Origin: Pleurostoma richardsiae
Taxonomy: Eukaryota > Ascomycota > Sordariomycetes > Calosphaeriales > Pleurostomataceae
Length of the DNA: 64,000 bases
Assembly: GCA_030052745.1 (NCBI GenBank)
Contig: JANBVO010000035.1
Location: forward strand, 363,377 to 427,376
Reading direction: 5' to 3'
The notes under the pieces were generated by a model that was not told the DNA's origin, did no database searches, and saw only the letters and a list, made by a program, of their open reading frames with translations. A program made the translations under genes and the position numbers. Every line of letters begins with the position of its first letter. Position 1 is the first letter of the stretch. This document shows positions 35,101 to 45,620 of the stretch, piece by piece.

Positions 35101-35832
35101 CGGGGCATCTCGAGGCGGAGGAACGAAGGAGTTCCTGCTAGGGGGCGGTGCAACGAACGGCTTCTTCACGAAGCCTTGATTGCCGGAGCCGAGGCCGCTA
35201 GGCTTGAACGGAGCGACCGGAGGTGCGGCAGGCTTGTTAAACGCTGCGATGCGGTCTCTGAAGGAGCTACCTGTCGGCTTCTCGGACACGGGCGGCGGCC
35301 CAGGCTTGGGTTGCGCGGGCGCTGCCTTCGGAACCGACGGTTCAGCAGGCTTAGCAACAGGCGGCGGAGATGATGAGAATGGTGCCGGCTCTGCCAACTG
35401 CTTCGGCGTAGGAGGCACCGGAGCACTAGGAGCAACAGGCGAAAGGGGCCTGTTGGCTGACTCTCCGGGCGGAGAGGCCGGAGCAATTGAAGCAGGTGCC
35501 GGCTCGACGTCGGGTGCGGGGGCAGCTTGCTTCGCGGAGGTAGGAGTTGGCTCAGGAGGTTCTTCGGTAGCTGGCGTCTGTAGGGGAGCCGACTCATGTT
35601 CCTTCCTTGTACGGGTTCGGGTAGGTCTGGGCGGTGCTGTAGGCTCGAACTTCTCGACGAAGTTTCGAGGGAAGATGCCCTCATGCTTCACTCCCGAATC
35701 GTCGATATACTCCCCGGCGTACCAGTCGGCATCCTCTTCCTCGGTTACCGTGATGATCTGACCGATCTCGAACGGTAAGTCATCCTCATGGTTCGAGGAG
35801 TACTCGTAGATGGCCTTGACCTTGAACGCCAT
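32141..35832 (-). CDS. bbc1: Bbc1/Mti1-like SH3-domain actin cortical patch protein
   Basis: Adaptor at endocytic actin patches; the yeast protein binds type I myosins and Las17/WASP and restrains actin assembly. Exons are 35832-34125, 34072-33998 and 33945-32141; both introns keep frame and the product is 1195 aa (yeast Bbc1 is of similar length). An N-terminal SH3 domain occupies residues 1-63, with KAIYEYSSNHEDDLPFEIGQ and WYAGEY followed by GIFPRNFV. Next come long Pro-rich stretches, a Lys/Glu-rich coiled segment (KERIALLQKQQMEQAQ), a strongly acidic tract of Glu/Asp, then poly-Pro SH3/profilin ligands. A globular C-terminal domain of about 240 residues (EHTGWWLQPNNLPPQL to the end) matches the conserved C-terminal region of fungal Bbc1. 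No catalytic domain; repeats of Pro-rich sequence create long shadow frames on the other strand. Confidence 0.86.
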
Positions 35833-36760
35833 GATGACGCGGCCGACGCTGTCCGCCCAAGGGCCGAAACGGAAGTGCGGGGATGCACCAAGGAGGAGGT
35901 GAGCAGGTCGAGAAGCTGTCTAACAGCGAGGACTGTAGAGACTCGTCTCAGCTTGTCGGAGATAGGGCTAGGCGGAATTGTGATGTTCTGCGAATTGCAA
36001 CGAGGAGGGGAAGCACGGCTCCACGGTTGTAGCTAAGGAATTGAGGGACCAGACGGCGCGGCCTGATACACTCATTGCACGACGTCAGCGGGTGAACCGT
36101 CGGGACTGGAGAGCTCGGCGCCACCGGCCTCTTGGGTCGGGATGATTTATACGCACCTAGTTGGGATGGCAGTCCTCCCACCACTATAGAACAGCGCTGC
36201 GACGTGGCGTCTACTGACGGACAGACGTGGCCATCTGGCAACTGGCCTTGGTCTGCACTTGAGAGGTTTGAGGTGTTTGTGGTGTGCCTGGCTTGGCCCG
36301 TGGTGCCTTGCTTGTGGCGCCGGCTCCTAGTGCTCTCTGATCGGCGTAACACCGCCTCAACCAGTTCCGGCGTTGCAGAAGCAGAGGAGATGCAGATGCA
36401 ATCCACAGGGTCGAAACACACTCGCAGATATCGTATGTGCTGATTGGGTTGTAGGAGGACGCAGTGCATGAGTCTGACCGGCTTTATTAGCTGGCAACTC
36501 GAAACCGATGATGCGTTTTCAAACACAGTGTGCGGCACAGACCACTTCAGCTTGGGCGACCGGCTAAAGTGCACGGTGGTAGCAGCGGTCGGCACGGCCT
36601 CAACCATTTAAGCAGCGGGGGCTCCAGCACCGTGGCAACATTACGAAAATCCAAGGCTGACCGAGAAACCGCCGGTCTCGACATTTGACTGAACTTGCAT
36701 AGTTGAAGTTTGTGTCGAACAGCTTTGTTATTGTCCATTACTACAGGAAGACCATCCGCC
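35833..36760. promoter_or_regulatory. Divergent upstream region of bbc1-like and rtr1-like genes
   Basis: 928 bp between two start codons. I see no gene. The frame upstream of the Rtr1-like ATG is open for another 17 codons but begins without a good start context. No clear TATA box on either side. Confidence 0.6.
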
Positions 36761-37609
36761 ATGGCCTCCGAGGCAGCCAAGCCCGTCAAGGGTATCCTGA
36801 AGAAGCAAGCTACCCCGCGCCCAGGGAAGAACAGCACCAGCGGTCGTGCCCCTCTAGACGGTAAAAAGGCCGAGGAGGACTTGCGGGCCCGGGAGATCGC
36901 ACTGCAGCACGCGCGCATCATCCAGGACAGGAAGGACGCCGAGGCTCAGATCACGGACAACATCGTCCAGTTGACCGACTACCCGCTGGTGCGGTCGAGC
37001 GAGTTTTCTGCTTCGCGCCCCGCCCCTAGCGACGCCGCCGGCTTCAAGGCGCTGATTCGCATGTTTCAGCCCAGCGACTACGACGACCTCATCGCGGAGC
37101 GCAATACGTGCGAGCTGTGCGGATATGCGCTGTGCCCGCGGCCGAGGGTCTCGTTTGGCGGCAAGGGCACATGGAAGCTCGTCAATGCCGGCAGGGCGGA
37201 CTTCAGCATCGTCGAGCGTAGGGAGCTCGAGAGATGGTGCTCGCAAGAGTGCGCGCGGCGGGCCATGTACGTCAAGGTACAGCTAAATGAGACCGCAGCG
37301 TGGGAGCGTGTGGGCATCCCGGATATCCAGATCGACCTGCTGGAGGAGGAACAGCAGCCGGATGAGAGGAGCGAGCAGGATAGGCTAGCCGCGGAGATGA
37401 GTCGGCTGAAGCTCGAGGCAGAGAGGAAAGCCGCACAAAAGTCTACAGCTCTAGCCCAGGAGCGCGGCGAGCACACATCAAAGCCCGTAGACCTGGTCAT
37501 ACGAGAGAAAAAGGTTACGGAGAGACCAGAAGCACCAGTCTCAAAAGATGCATCCGACAAGGCGAGGACTGTAGAAGGCCATCAGACCAAGTTCGAGCCT
37601 AAGGGATAA
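36761..37609 (+). CDS. rtr1: Rtr1/RPAP2-type RNA polymerase II CTD Ser5 phosphatase
   Basis: Family of atypical phosphatases that remove Ser5 phosphate from the Rpb1 C-terminal domain early in elongation and help import of RNA polymerase II. Single exon, 282 aa. The start is the ATG in CCGCCATGGCC. The RTR1-type zinc finger is seen as Cys120 and Cys125 (C-x4-C in CGYALC) with Cys160 and Cys164 (C-x3-C in WCSQEC), with the usual WKLVN and FCS-like WCSQECARRA context; an extra Cys117 precedes them. Residues 1-50 are basic and Pro-rich (GILKKQATPRPGK), and residues 190-282 are charged and disordered. Length is typical of fungal members. Divergent from the bbc1-like gene. Confidence 0.9.
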   Translation: MASEAAKPVKGILKKQATPRPGKNSTSGRAPLDGKKAEEDLRAREIALQHARIIQDRKDAEAQITDNIVQLTDYPLVRSSEFSASRPAPSDAAGFKALIRMFQPSDYDDLIAERNTCELCGYALCPRPRVSFGGKGTWKLVNAGRADFSIVERRELERWCSQECARRAMYVKVQLNETAAWERVGIPDIQIDLLEEEQQPDERSEQDRLAAEMSRLKLEAERKAAQKSTALAQERGEHTSKPVDLVIREKKVTERPEAPVSKDASDKARTVEGHQTKFEPKG

Positions 37610-37987
37610 CAGACTTTGCATCTGGAGTTCGAGCATTGGTGCGGCGTTTTGGACAGCATTTGATACCCGGAATGGGCGGTTCGTATATTATCAGGAAAAC
37701 ATAGGTGCTGTGGAGTTAGTATGCCTACAAACCTCAGCGGCAAGGGGCACAGAGGAGTAGGTAGTTCCACTCCGACAGAGGGGGAGACAATCACTTCGCG
37801 AGAAAGGAAGAGCCTTGGCAATCAAGCATCATCTCCGAGTGACTCGGAGAATCAGCGACACCTTTTGGGGAGCACGAGATCTCTATTCGATCTACTATGC
37901 GCTCGCTTCCTTCCCTGTAGACGCCATGTTGGAATCAGAACCAAGCCCAAGACCACGCCTTCCCATGCCTTCTTCGTACACCGGTTT
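37610..37987. other. Convergent 3' intergenic region (rtr1 / eS17)
   Basis: 378 bp between two opposing stop codons; nothing recognisable apart from space for two 3' UTRs. Confidence 0.6.
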
Positions 37988-38579
37988 TTAATCACGACGG
38001 CGGTCGCCGAATCTGCGGCCACCACGCTCCTGGGGCTGCGCCTGGGTGACGGGGATAACGTTGACGGGAATAGAGTCGAACTGTGAAAGCATTCGCCGTT
38101 AGCATTTCCCCGCGAACCGCCGTGTGTGTTATCGGGGCTACTCACGCCAAGGTGCTTAAGGAGATCCTTGGTCTCGGTGTCGACATCCAGCTGGCCAGTC
38201 TCGGAGTTCTGGGTGAAGTCCAGAGCAGACACCTCGGGGACGTACTGATCCTTGCGCTCACGCTCCTCCTCCTGCAGCTTGAAGGAAATGCCACGGACGG
38301 GGCCACGCTGAATACGCTTCATCAAGTGGGTGGTGTAGCCGGCAATCTGTACGCCTCGCACGTTAGCAGACCGGACTCTCGCAGGCGGCGTAGCCTGGAC
38401 GGCGCCTCGGATTCTGGGTTTCCTGTTCTGACCTTGTTGCGCAGGCGCTTGGAGGCGATGATGGCAATCTCATCGCAGATTCTCTTGTTGGTCTCGAAGT
38501 CCAGGGTCAGACGGGGGTAGTACCGCTCAATGATGACCTTGGCGGACTTCTTGACGGTCTTGGTGCGAACGCGACCCAT
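37988..38579 (-). CDS. rps17: 40S ribosomal protein eS17
   Basis: Component of the small cytosolic ribosomal subunit. Exons are 38579-38433, 38346-38146 and 38080-37988; the product is 146 aa, close to the usual 136-146. The N-terminus [21 protein letters not shown] is diagnostic, followed by [17 protein letters not shown], then across intron 1 [20 protein letters not shown]. The C-terminus is Gln/Arg-rich ([14 protein letters not shown]). Both introns (86 and 65 nt) interrupt at codon boundaries. It converges on rtr1 and lies in the same orientation as the mitoribosomal mS51 gene upstream. Confidence 0.98.
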
Positions 38580-39043
38580 TTTGGCGGCTTGATTTGGTTG
38601 TTGGAAGGGTGAGGGCTGGTCGGGAAGGAGGTCGTCAGGTCGTCGTCGAAGTGCCGTTGGGAAATTTCATCCACAAGAAATTCAGCTTGGTGTTGGTGAG
38701 CCGTGGAGCATGGGGCCGTACCCACCTGGTTTCCTTAGGGCAAAGGTCTAGTCAGGTGTACAGTCACGTGCAGTCAACAGCTTCACTCAACTTGATGCGA
38801 AGAACAGCGGCGGAATCAAGCAAGCAGATAAATTTACCTGTACTTGGTAAAGCGATAAGACCAATTGGACAGTTGCGCTGATATGTTTCATTGATATAAT
38901 TTACATGGTAGATCTAGGTGTACACTATTTCCACAACCCTTCGACTCCGTCAGGCGTCCCAGCATCAGCCTCATGTTAAAGAGTATTGCCGACGCGACAG
39001 CGTGATCTACTGGCAATACTAATCACTTCCCCAAAGTGTGACA
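38580..39043. promoter_or_regulatory. Upstream region of eS17, 3' region of mS51
   Basis: 464 bp between the eS17 start and the mS51 stop on the same strand. On the minus strand the 60 nt before the eS17 ATG are pyrimidine- and CCAA-rich, as is common in leaders of highly expressed fungal genes. No gene is seen. Confidence 0.55.
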
Positions 39044-40447
39044 TTATCGTTTCAACGGGTTCAGACCGTAGGTGCTCGAGCTGCCAATCATCCTGCGGCC
39101 ACCGCTCAGCTTCTTGCGCAAACGGTCCCCGACGACAACAGGCTCCTCGGCCTTTGGCACCTGCCCAAAGATCTTGGTCTCGCCCATGAGCTCCTTCTGG
39201 ACAAGGCTGGCCTCCTCCTGGGCTTCAGAGACCTTCATCACAATGCGGCCTTGCGAGTCCACTCTTGCAGATGAAGGCTGGACGAACGCCTTGCTTCCAC
39301 CCGGGGCCTCGGGGTCGAAGTCGTTCAATCCTGGGATAAGCTCCCTCGTAGTGTTGCGGAAACTCTTCATGTTAAAAGCAGTGGATCCCTGGGGCACTTC
39401 CGTGACGAAGCCACCCACGCCCAGCTTCGCCGAGAAGTTGCCCGAGGCCTGATTCCTTGGAGAAATGATTCTGGCCTTTACAGGCGGATGGGTCTTCTGC
39501 GGGCCGTAGACGGGGTGGTTGTCGATATAGGAAGCGGTTCGCAAATAAGAGATACCCGCCGAGGGGTGCGTGATGGGCGGGCCGTCTCTTGCGTATGGGT
39601 TGCCAGCCTTCAGCTCCCGCGATTGCATTGGGGCGAGCGAGGCAAGCATATCCATTGCACTTGCGGGTTGCACCGGAGCCAGATCCAGAAACTGTCCGAC
39701 CATGCTGTACAGCGTAGGTCTATCCACACGTAGCTTGCGCAGGTAAGCCGTCAGCTGCTCGTCCGTAATCTCGGCTGCGCTGACTGTGGGAAGACTGTCG
39801 CCAGCGCCGCCCTCGTCCATGGCCTTCTCCCGGGCCGTCTGGGTCATCTCGGCTGCTAGCCTGTCACGTAGGAACTGGCGGAATTCCCCTCGCCTGCTCC
39901 GAACCTGCTTCTTCAGGTACTTGTGGAATTCGCCTTCCGTCATTCCCGCTAACCAGGGGCCGCGGAACTTCCACCGTTTGTCGTCGGCGTCAACATCCTT
40001 GGCGGTATCGACAGCCGTGAAGTCGTGGTCTTCCTCAAATACTGACTTCTCCGGGAGACCCATGTTCGAGATGCCCTTGCTAGCTGGGATCGTGATGGGA
40101 ACCCGCAGCTCCTGGAACTTCTCAAGCGTAATGGTGTGGTCTGATGACGAGCTGAAGTCCGTGACACGCTCGAATGAGTCGACCTGCTTGACGCGGATGT
40201 ACGGGGTAGAGGTCTGGGTCGTCGTCTTCAGAGGCAGAGGTCTTTTCAGACCCCAATCGCCGCGTTGCCGGGACGATTCGGGAGTCGTGATGGCTTGAGC
40301 CGTCGGGTAAGGCTTCGTCGCGGTGTCAGAGCTGTGCTTGGTGACCAGAGAGTAATCACCGGGAGGTGGCGGCAATGGTGGCGGCAGCGAGAAGAGCCGC
40401 GACGCCCGGAGGAGGGCGCCTCCTGGCGACATCGCCCGCGTCGACAT
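39044..40447 (-). CDS. mrp51: Mitochondrial small-subunit ribosomal protein mS51 (Mrp51-like)
   Basis: Fungal-specific protein of the mitochondrial 37S subunit; the yeast protein is needed for translation of certain mitochondrial mRNAs. Single exon, 467 aa. Residues 1-25 (MSTRAMSPGGALLRASRLFS) form a basic, acid-free presequence. The conserved N-terminal block is GDWGLKRPLPLKT, then YIRVKQVDSFERVTDFSS and ITLEKFQEL. A middle block contains HPSAGISYLRT and the C-terminus is basic (RLRKKLSGGRR ... NPLKR). Recognition rests on this block order. Adjacent to eS17 and upstream of eEF2, both of the cytosolic translation machinery. Confidence 0.87.
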   Translation of the reverse strand: MSTRAMSPGGALLRASRLFSLPPPLPPPPGDYSLVTKHSSDTATKPYPTAQAITTPESSRQRGDWGLKRPLPLKTTTQTSTPYIRVKQVDSFERVTDFSSSSDHTITLEKFQELRVPITIPASKGISNMGLPEKSVFEEDHDFTAVDTAKDVDADDKRWKFRGPWLAGMTEGEFHKYLKKQVRSRRGEFRQFLRDRLAAEMTQTAREKAMDEGGAGDSLPTVSAAEITDEQLTAYLRKLRVDRPTLYSMVGQFLDLAPVQPASAMDMLASLAPMQSRELKAGNPYARDGPPITHPSAGISYLRTASYIDNHPVYGPQKTHPPVKARIISPRNQASGNFSAKLGVGGFVTEVPQGSTAFNMKSFRNTTRELIPGLNDFDPEAPGGSKAFVQPSSARVDSQGRIVMKVSEAQEEASLVQKELMGETKIFGQVPKAEEPVVVGDRLRKKLSGGRRMIGSSSTYGLNPLKR

Positions 40448-42130
40448 TTTGGCTGTTGCTGGGGATGCTGCTGAGGCTCGAAATCGTCTCCGGAACGCGA
40501 TGTGAGTTCGTCAGGGAAAATTCCGACCGTATGTCGTCCCGATGGCCCGTGCGCCCCACAGCCGGAACCCGAACCCCGGCAGGCCGTATGTCGTACATCA
40601 AATGGTGGGAGTACTGAAAGGACAATAACGGCAATTCTGGGACTCGAGAATATATGACCTTGCATTCTTGTTCTTGAAATCTTAGCACCTAGAGTAAACG
40701 CCAGAAACCGTGCGTTACGGTGATCGTCCTACTCTACACACGTCAACTACCAATGTACCTCTGCGGTTCGATTGATTCTACCATGCATCCGTCCCATAGA
40801 GAACGTCGACTTGCAGAGCACAATAGCAAAGAGAAGTGCAGAAATGAAGACGAAGACGGAGGCTCCTGGGATCCTACTGGATGTTGGTAAGCTTGTTGCG
40901 GTTGCATCTGTGTTACTACGGCTCCAGCTTGCGCTTGGATGGCTGACGAGCACTGGCAACCACATATCAAGCCACTAAGGCGAAACCGCACATCAAAAGG
41001 GACTATGAATCCTCCTACCTTATCAATCTGTCACAGATGACTCGACCGAGTCACCGGCGGGCAACTGGAGTTATGACGTTATGTCCGAAGTGGTCACTGA
41101 GGGAGGCTTGGGGGTCGAGCTGCGGCGCTGAGCTGAGAAATCATGGACTCTCAAAGCTATCCGGCGAGCGGCAAAGAGTGCGGCCGGTGGCCACCTGCCC
41201 ACCGCCGTACTTATTACCTACACGAACGATCAGAACCTGAAGCCCGGACGCACAGTGGTCTGGTGGTTGGAAACGGCCGTGATCTCAGATGTGCGGTCAG
41301 GCAGTAGGCTGTGCTTGTAGTTGGGCAGTAGCTCGGCAAGCTTAGGCGCTTGGAAACCAGGGAGCTAGGCCTGGAGCTCCAGCGCCACCTGATCGGCCTG
41401 CTGCTCTGCACTGTGCACCATATGTGATGGTCGAATACCACGTACCTCCTCGTGCATTTTAGCGTTGACAGTGACTTCCATGCTGCGTGTGCTGAGCCAT
41501 GAGACTCCACCTCTGGACTGTACCCCTCCAGATTGCTGAGATATGAGATGCGTTGTTCCGGTGAGAGACTGATGGATAAGCGACATCGATGAGTCTTTCG
41601 GCATGGAAATTTTAAGCTTGCCAGAGTGCTGTTGATCTGCTGCACAGGCAGCACGGCGGATATGTAGGTACCCCGACGTGAGGAATTCTATCGCTGGTAC
41701 ATAACATCATGCTGTTTTCGGGCCTGGAGGGGTTAAAGCCCTGATTTGCCGCTTATTGGTGTCATCCAGAAAAAAGTCGTCGCAGAAATCATTGGCGGGG
41801 TCGACCGATTATCCAATTACCCCACCAGCAACAGATTTTGTCGTTCCTCCTCTCCCCCTCCTCGCCCGTGGCCCGGCAGGAATATACTTTCCCACTCTTT
41901 CCCAGCTATTTTCCCTCCCTCACCTTACCCTACCCGACTCATCGGCCAGGACGGTGAATCGTGCCATCAAGCTCACCACTGCCCTTGGTCTTTCTTCTTT
42001 GGTCGCTTCGCGAGGTCTGAGTCCTCGGCGTCCTTCGATTACTTTATCTCACCTGCCCCTCGTCGGCAAATCCTCGTCGACGCACCGCCAAAACCACATC
42101 TAGCAGAGACCCATCGTCAATACCGCCAAG
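40448..42130. promoter_or_regulatory. Divergent upstream region of mS51 and eEF2
   Basis: 1683 bp between start codons. The last 250 bp before eEF2 are strongly pyrimidine-rich (runs such as CCTCCTCTCCCCCTCC near 41845), the usual look of a strong constitutive fungal promoter and leader. A short minus-strand frame at 41365-41604 (79 codons) has no recognisable features. No other gene is seen. Confidence 0.6.
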
Positions 42131-44977
42131 ATGGTCAAGTAAGTCGCCTTCGCTCCCTTAATCAGCTAAGGGGCCTAGTAGCATCGTCGCGGGAGGCTTT
42201 TGGAGACAGAAATCTGCGTTGCGACGATGTTATAAGCGACCTCTTTTCTGCGGTGCCCGAAGTCGAGCAGAGCGCTCTTCGGGAGCCAGCAGACTGGCAT
42301 AGAGGGAGCGTTTCGCTAACTTGTCGGCTCCGAATAGCTTCACCGTTGATGAGATCCGTCAGCTGATGGACAAGCCGACGAATGTCCGGAACATGTCCGT
42401 CATTGCTCACGTCGACCACGGAAAGAGTACCTTGACCGATTCGCTTCTGGCGAAAGCTGGTATTATCTCCACCGGTAAGGCTGGAGATGCCCGAGCAACA
42501 GATACTCGAGCAGATGAGCAGGAGCGTGGTATCACGATCAAGTCGACTGCCATCTCCCTGTATGCCACCCTCCCGGACCCGGAGGATATAAAGGATATCG
42601 TTGGCCAGAAGACCGACGGAAACAACTTCTTGATCAACCTGATCGACTCTCCGGGACACGTTGATTTCTCCTCTGAGGTTACGGCCGCTCTCCGTGTCAC
42701 TGATGGTGCTCTTGTTGTCGTTGACACCGTCGAGGGTGTGTGCGTTCAGACCGAGACTGTGCTGCGTCAGGCTCTTGGTGAGCGCATCAAGCCTGTTGTT
42801 ATCATCAACAAGGTCGACCGCGCTCTTCTCGAGCTCCAGGTTTCCAAGGAGGATCTGTACCAGTCTTTCTCCCGGACAATCGAGTCCGTGAACGTCATCA
42901 TCTCCACCTACCTCGACAAGACTCTGGGTGATGTCCAGGTCTACCCCGAAAAGGGCACTGTTGCCTTCGGCTCTGGTCTTCACGGCTGGGCGTTCACCAT
43001 CCGCCAGTTCGCTGTCCGGTACGCCAAGAAGTTCGGTGTTGACCGGAACAAGATGATGGAGCGTCTCTGGGTGAGTTTCGTTGTCCAGGACGGTCGCAGT
43101 ATTCGCTAGTTCTAACCCGCTTTGCAGGGCGACAACTACTTCAACCCGGCCACCAAGAAGTGGACCAAGCACTCCACCCACGACGGCAAGCAGCTCGAGC
43201 GTGCCTTCAACCAGTTCATCCTCGACCCCATCTTCAAGATCTTCGCCGCTGTGATGAACTTCAAGAAGGACGAGGTTACCACCCTCCTCGACAAGCTGAA
43301 CCTCAAGCTCTCTCCGGAGGACCGTGAGAAGGAGGGCAAGCAGCTCCTGAAGGCCGTCATGCGTACCTTCCTCCCTGCCGCCGACTCTCTGCTGGAGATG
43401 ATGATCCTTCACCTGCCGTCTCCCGTGACCGCCCAGCGGTACCGTGTCGAGACCCTGTACGAGGGTCCTCCTGATGATGAGGCCGCCATCGGCATCCGTG
43501 ACTGCGACCCCAAGGCGCCTCTGATGCTGTACGTCTCCAAGATGGTGCCGACCTCCGATAAGGGCCGCTTCTATGCCTTTGGTCGTGTCTTCTCCGGTAC
43601 CGTCCGCTCTGGTCTGAAGGTCCGCATTCAGGGCCCTAACTACACTCCCGGCAAGAAGGAGGATCTCTTCATCAAGGCTATCCAGCGTACCGTCCTGATG
43701 ATGGGTGGCAAGGTCGAGCCTATCGATGACATGCCTGCTGGTAACATTGTCGGTCTGGTCGGTATTGACCAGTTCCTGCTGAAGTCGGGTACCCTGACCA
43801 CCAGCGAACACGCCCACAACCTGAAGGTCATGAAGTTCTCCGTGTCGCCTGTCGTCCAGCGCTCCGTCCAGGTCAAGAACGCTCAGGATCTTCCCAAGCT
43901 GGTCGAGGGTCTCAAGCGCCTGTCCAAGTCCGATCCCTGTGTCCTGACCATGACCAACGAGTCTGGTGAGCACATCGTCGCTGGTGCTGGTGAGCTGCAT
44001 CTCGAGATTTGCTTGAAGGATCTCGAGGAGGACCACGCTGGTGTCCCGCTTATCTTCTCCGACCCCGTTGTCCAGTACCGTGAAACTGTCTCGGGCAAGT
44101 CGAGCATGACTGCCCTGTCCAAGTCGCCCAACAAGCACAACCGTCTGTACATGGTTGCCGAGCCGATCGAGGAGGAGCTCTCCCTCGCCATCGAGGGTGG
44201 CAAGATCAGCCCCCGTGACGATTTCAAGGCCCGCGCCCGCGTTCTGGCTGACGACTTCGGCTGGGATGTCACTGATGCCCGTAAGATCTGGACTTTCGGT
44301 CCCGATACGACCGGCGCCAACTTGCTCGTCGACCAGACCAAGGCTGTGCAGTACCTCAACGAAATCAAGGACTCAGTCGTGTCCGGTTTCCAGTGGGCCA
44401 CTCGTGAGGGACCTGTTGCCGAGGAGCCGATGCGCGGTATCCGCTTCAACATCCTCGATGTTACCCTGCACGCTGATGCTATCCACCGTGGTGGCGGACA
44501 GATCATCCCCACCGCTCGCCGTGTCCTGTATGCTGCCGCCCTTCTGGCTGACCCGGCTCTGCTCGAGCCTGTCTACCTGGTCGAGATCCAGGTGCCTGAG
44601 ACTGCCATGGGTGGTGTCTACGGTGTCCTGACCCGGAGACGTGGCCACGTCTTCAGCGAGGAGCAGCGCCCTGGTACTCCCCTGTTCACCATCAAGGCTT
44701 ACCTGCCCGTTCTTGAGTCTTTCGGCTTCAACGGTGATCTCCGCCAGGCCACCTCCGGCCAGGCCTTCCCTCAGTCCGTCTTCGACCACTGGCAGATCCT
44801 CCCTGGTGGCTCTCCTCTCGACCCCACCTCGAAGACTGGCCAGATTGTGCAGGATATGCGTAAGCGCAAGGGTCTCAAGACTGAGGTCCCGGGTTATGAG
44901 AACGTGAGTGGCTACCGTGACCCAGATCTGTTATCGTTGTTGCTAACCCTGAGACACAGTACTACGACAAGCTGTAA
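42131..44977 (+). CDS. eft2: Translation elongation factor 2 (eEF2)
   Basis: Cytosolic GTPase that drives ribosomal translocation. Exons are 42131-42138, 42338-43070, 43128-44903 and 44960-44977; the product is 844 aa, the family length. The first coding exon is only 8 nt (Met, Val and two bases of Asn) and the last only 18 nt (YYDKL and stop). G-domain motifs: AHVDHGKST at residues 26-34 (P-loop), DSPGH and NKVD. The diphthamide loop [11 protein letters not shown] carries His700, the residue modified to diphthamide and the target of ADP-ribosylating toxins in other eukaryotes. Intron 1 is 199 nt, and the final intron has a CTAAC branch point. The upstream region is pyrimidine-rich, fitting high expression. 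Confidence 0.99.
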
Positions 44978-45620
44978 ACGCCTTCTACTGAAGTTTAGAC
45001 TTTAACCGCCGCCTTGGCACCTCATATAGATCGGGTCCTCAGAAAGGTTCTGGAGCTCATCTTAGCAGCACGACGACCCACGGGTCTCGATGATAAATGG
45101 GATATGAGGTCTTCACAGTGATAATCAGGCAGAGGCTGTTGCAGAAGGTTTTCACATCGGAGCCCTCATTACTATAGTCGATCTTTCTCTGCTTGTAGCT
45201 ACGTAGGACTGGAGAGTTGAAAATGAATTGCGTCGTTCTGATATGAATCCCTATGATCTCTTTGGAAGCAAGAGTATTTGTGTGAAGGACTGGCTTGCCT
45301 GAGAGTAGAGTGCCTGCCAAATTCCTGTCGTGCTTATGTAAGGAATCTCAGCTGCGGCGCTTGGTGCAAAAGCCCCGCCTCAGCCACACTGTCGATCGCA
45401 GTTCGAGGTTTTGGCGTTTCCGTCCACGCGCGAGCTACCAGACCTACCTCAACCAAGGTACCTGTGGCTCCTTGAGCTTAGCAAACCGTGAACAAGGCCA
45501 CAAGTAGCCTCTATTATGGGTGGAAGCCAATAGTCAACTACAACGATCCGATTTCATGATCGCGCACCTCGATTCCATGCCACTATTCTGACAAACCGAG
45601 ACCAACAGTCGTGGGCAACG
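44978..45620. other. Intergenic region between eEF2 and the RBM26/27-like gene
   Basis: 643 bp, both flanking genes on the plus strand. It contains the eEF2 3' UTR and the promoter of the next gene. No gene or RNA is recognised. Confidence 0.55.

Noticed and set aside
40747-40965. A 72-codon minus-strand frame with one hydrophobic segment (VFVFISALLFAIVL).
   Set aside because: A single possible membrane helix in a short frame next to a promoter is weak; it does not match small ER or mitochondrial membrane proteins I know.
41365-41604. A 79-codon minus-strand frame upstream of eEF2 (starts MPKDSSMSL).
   Set aside because: Plausible composition but too short, unsupported by context or by any recognised motif; not listed as a gene.
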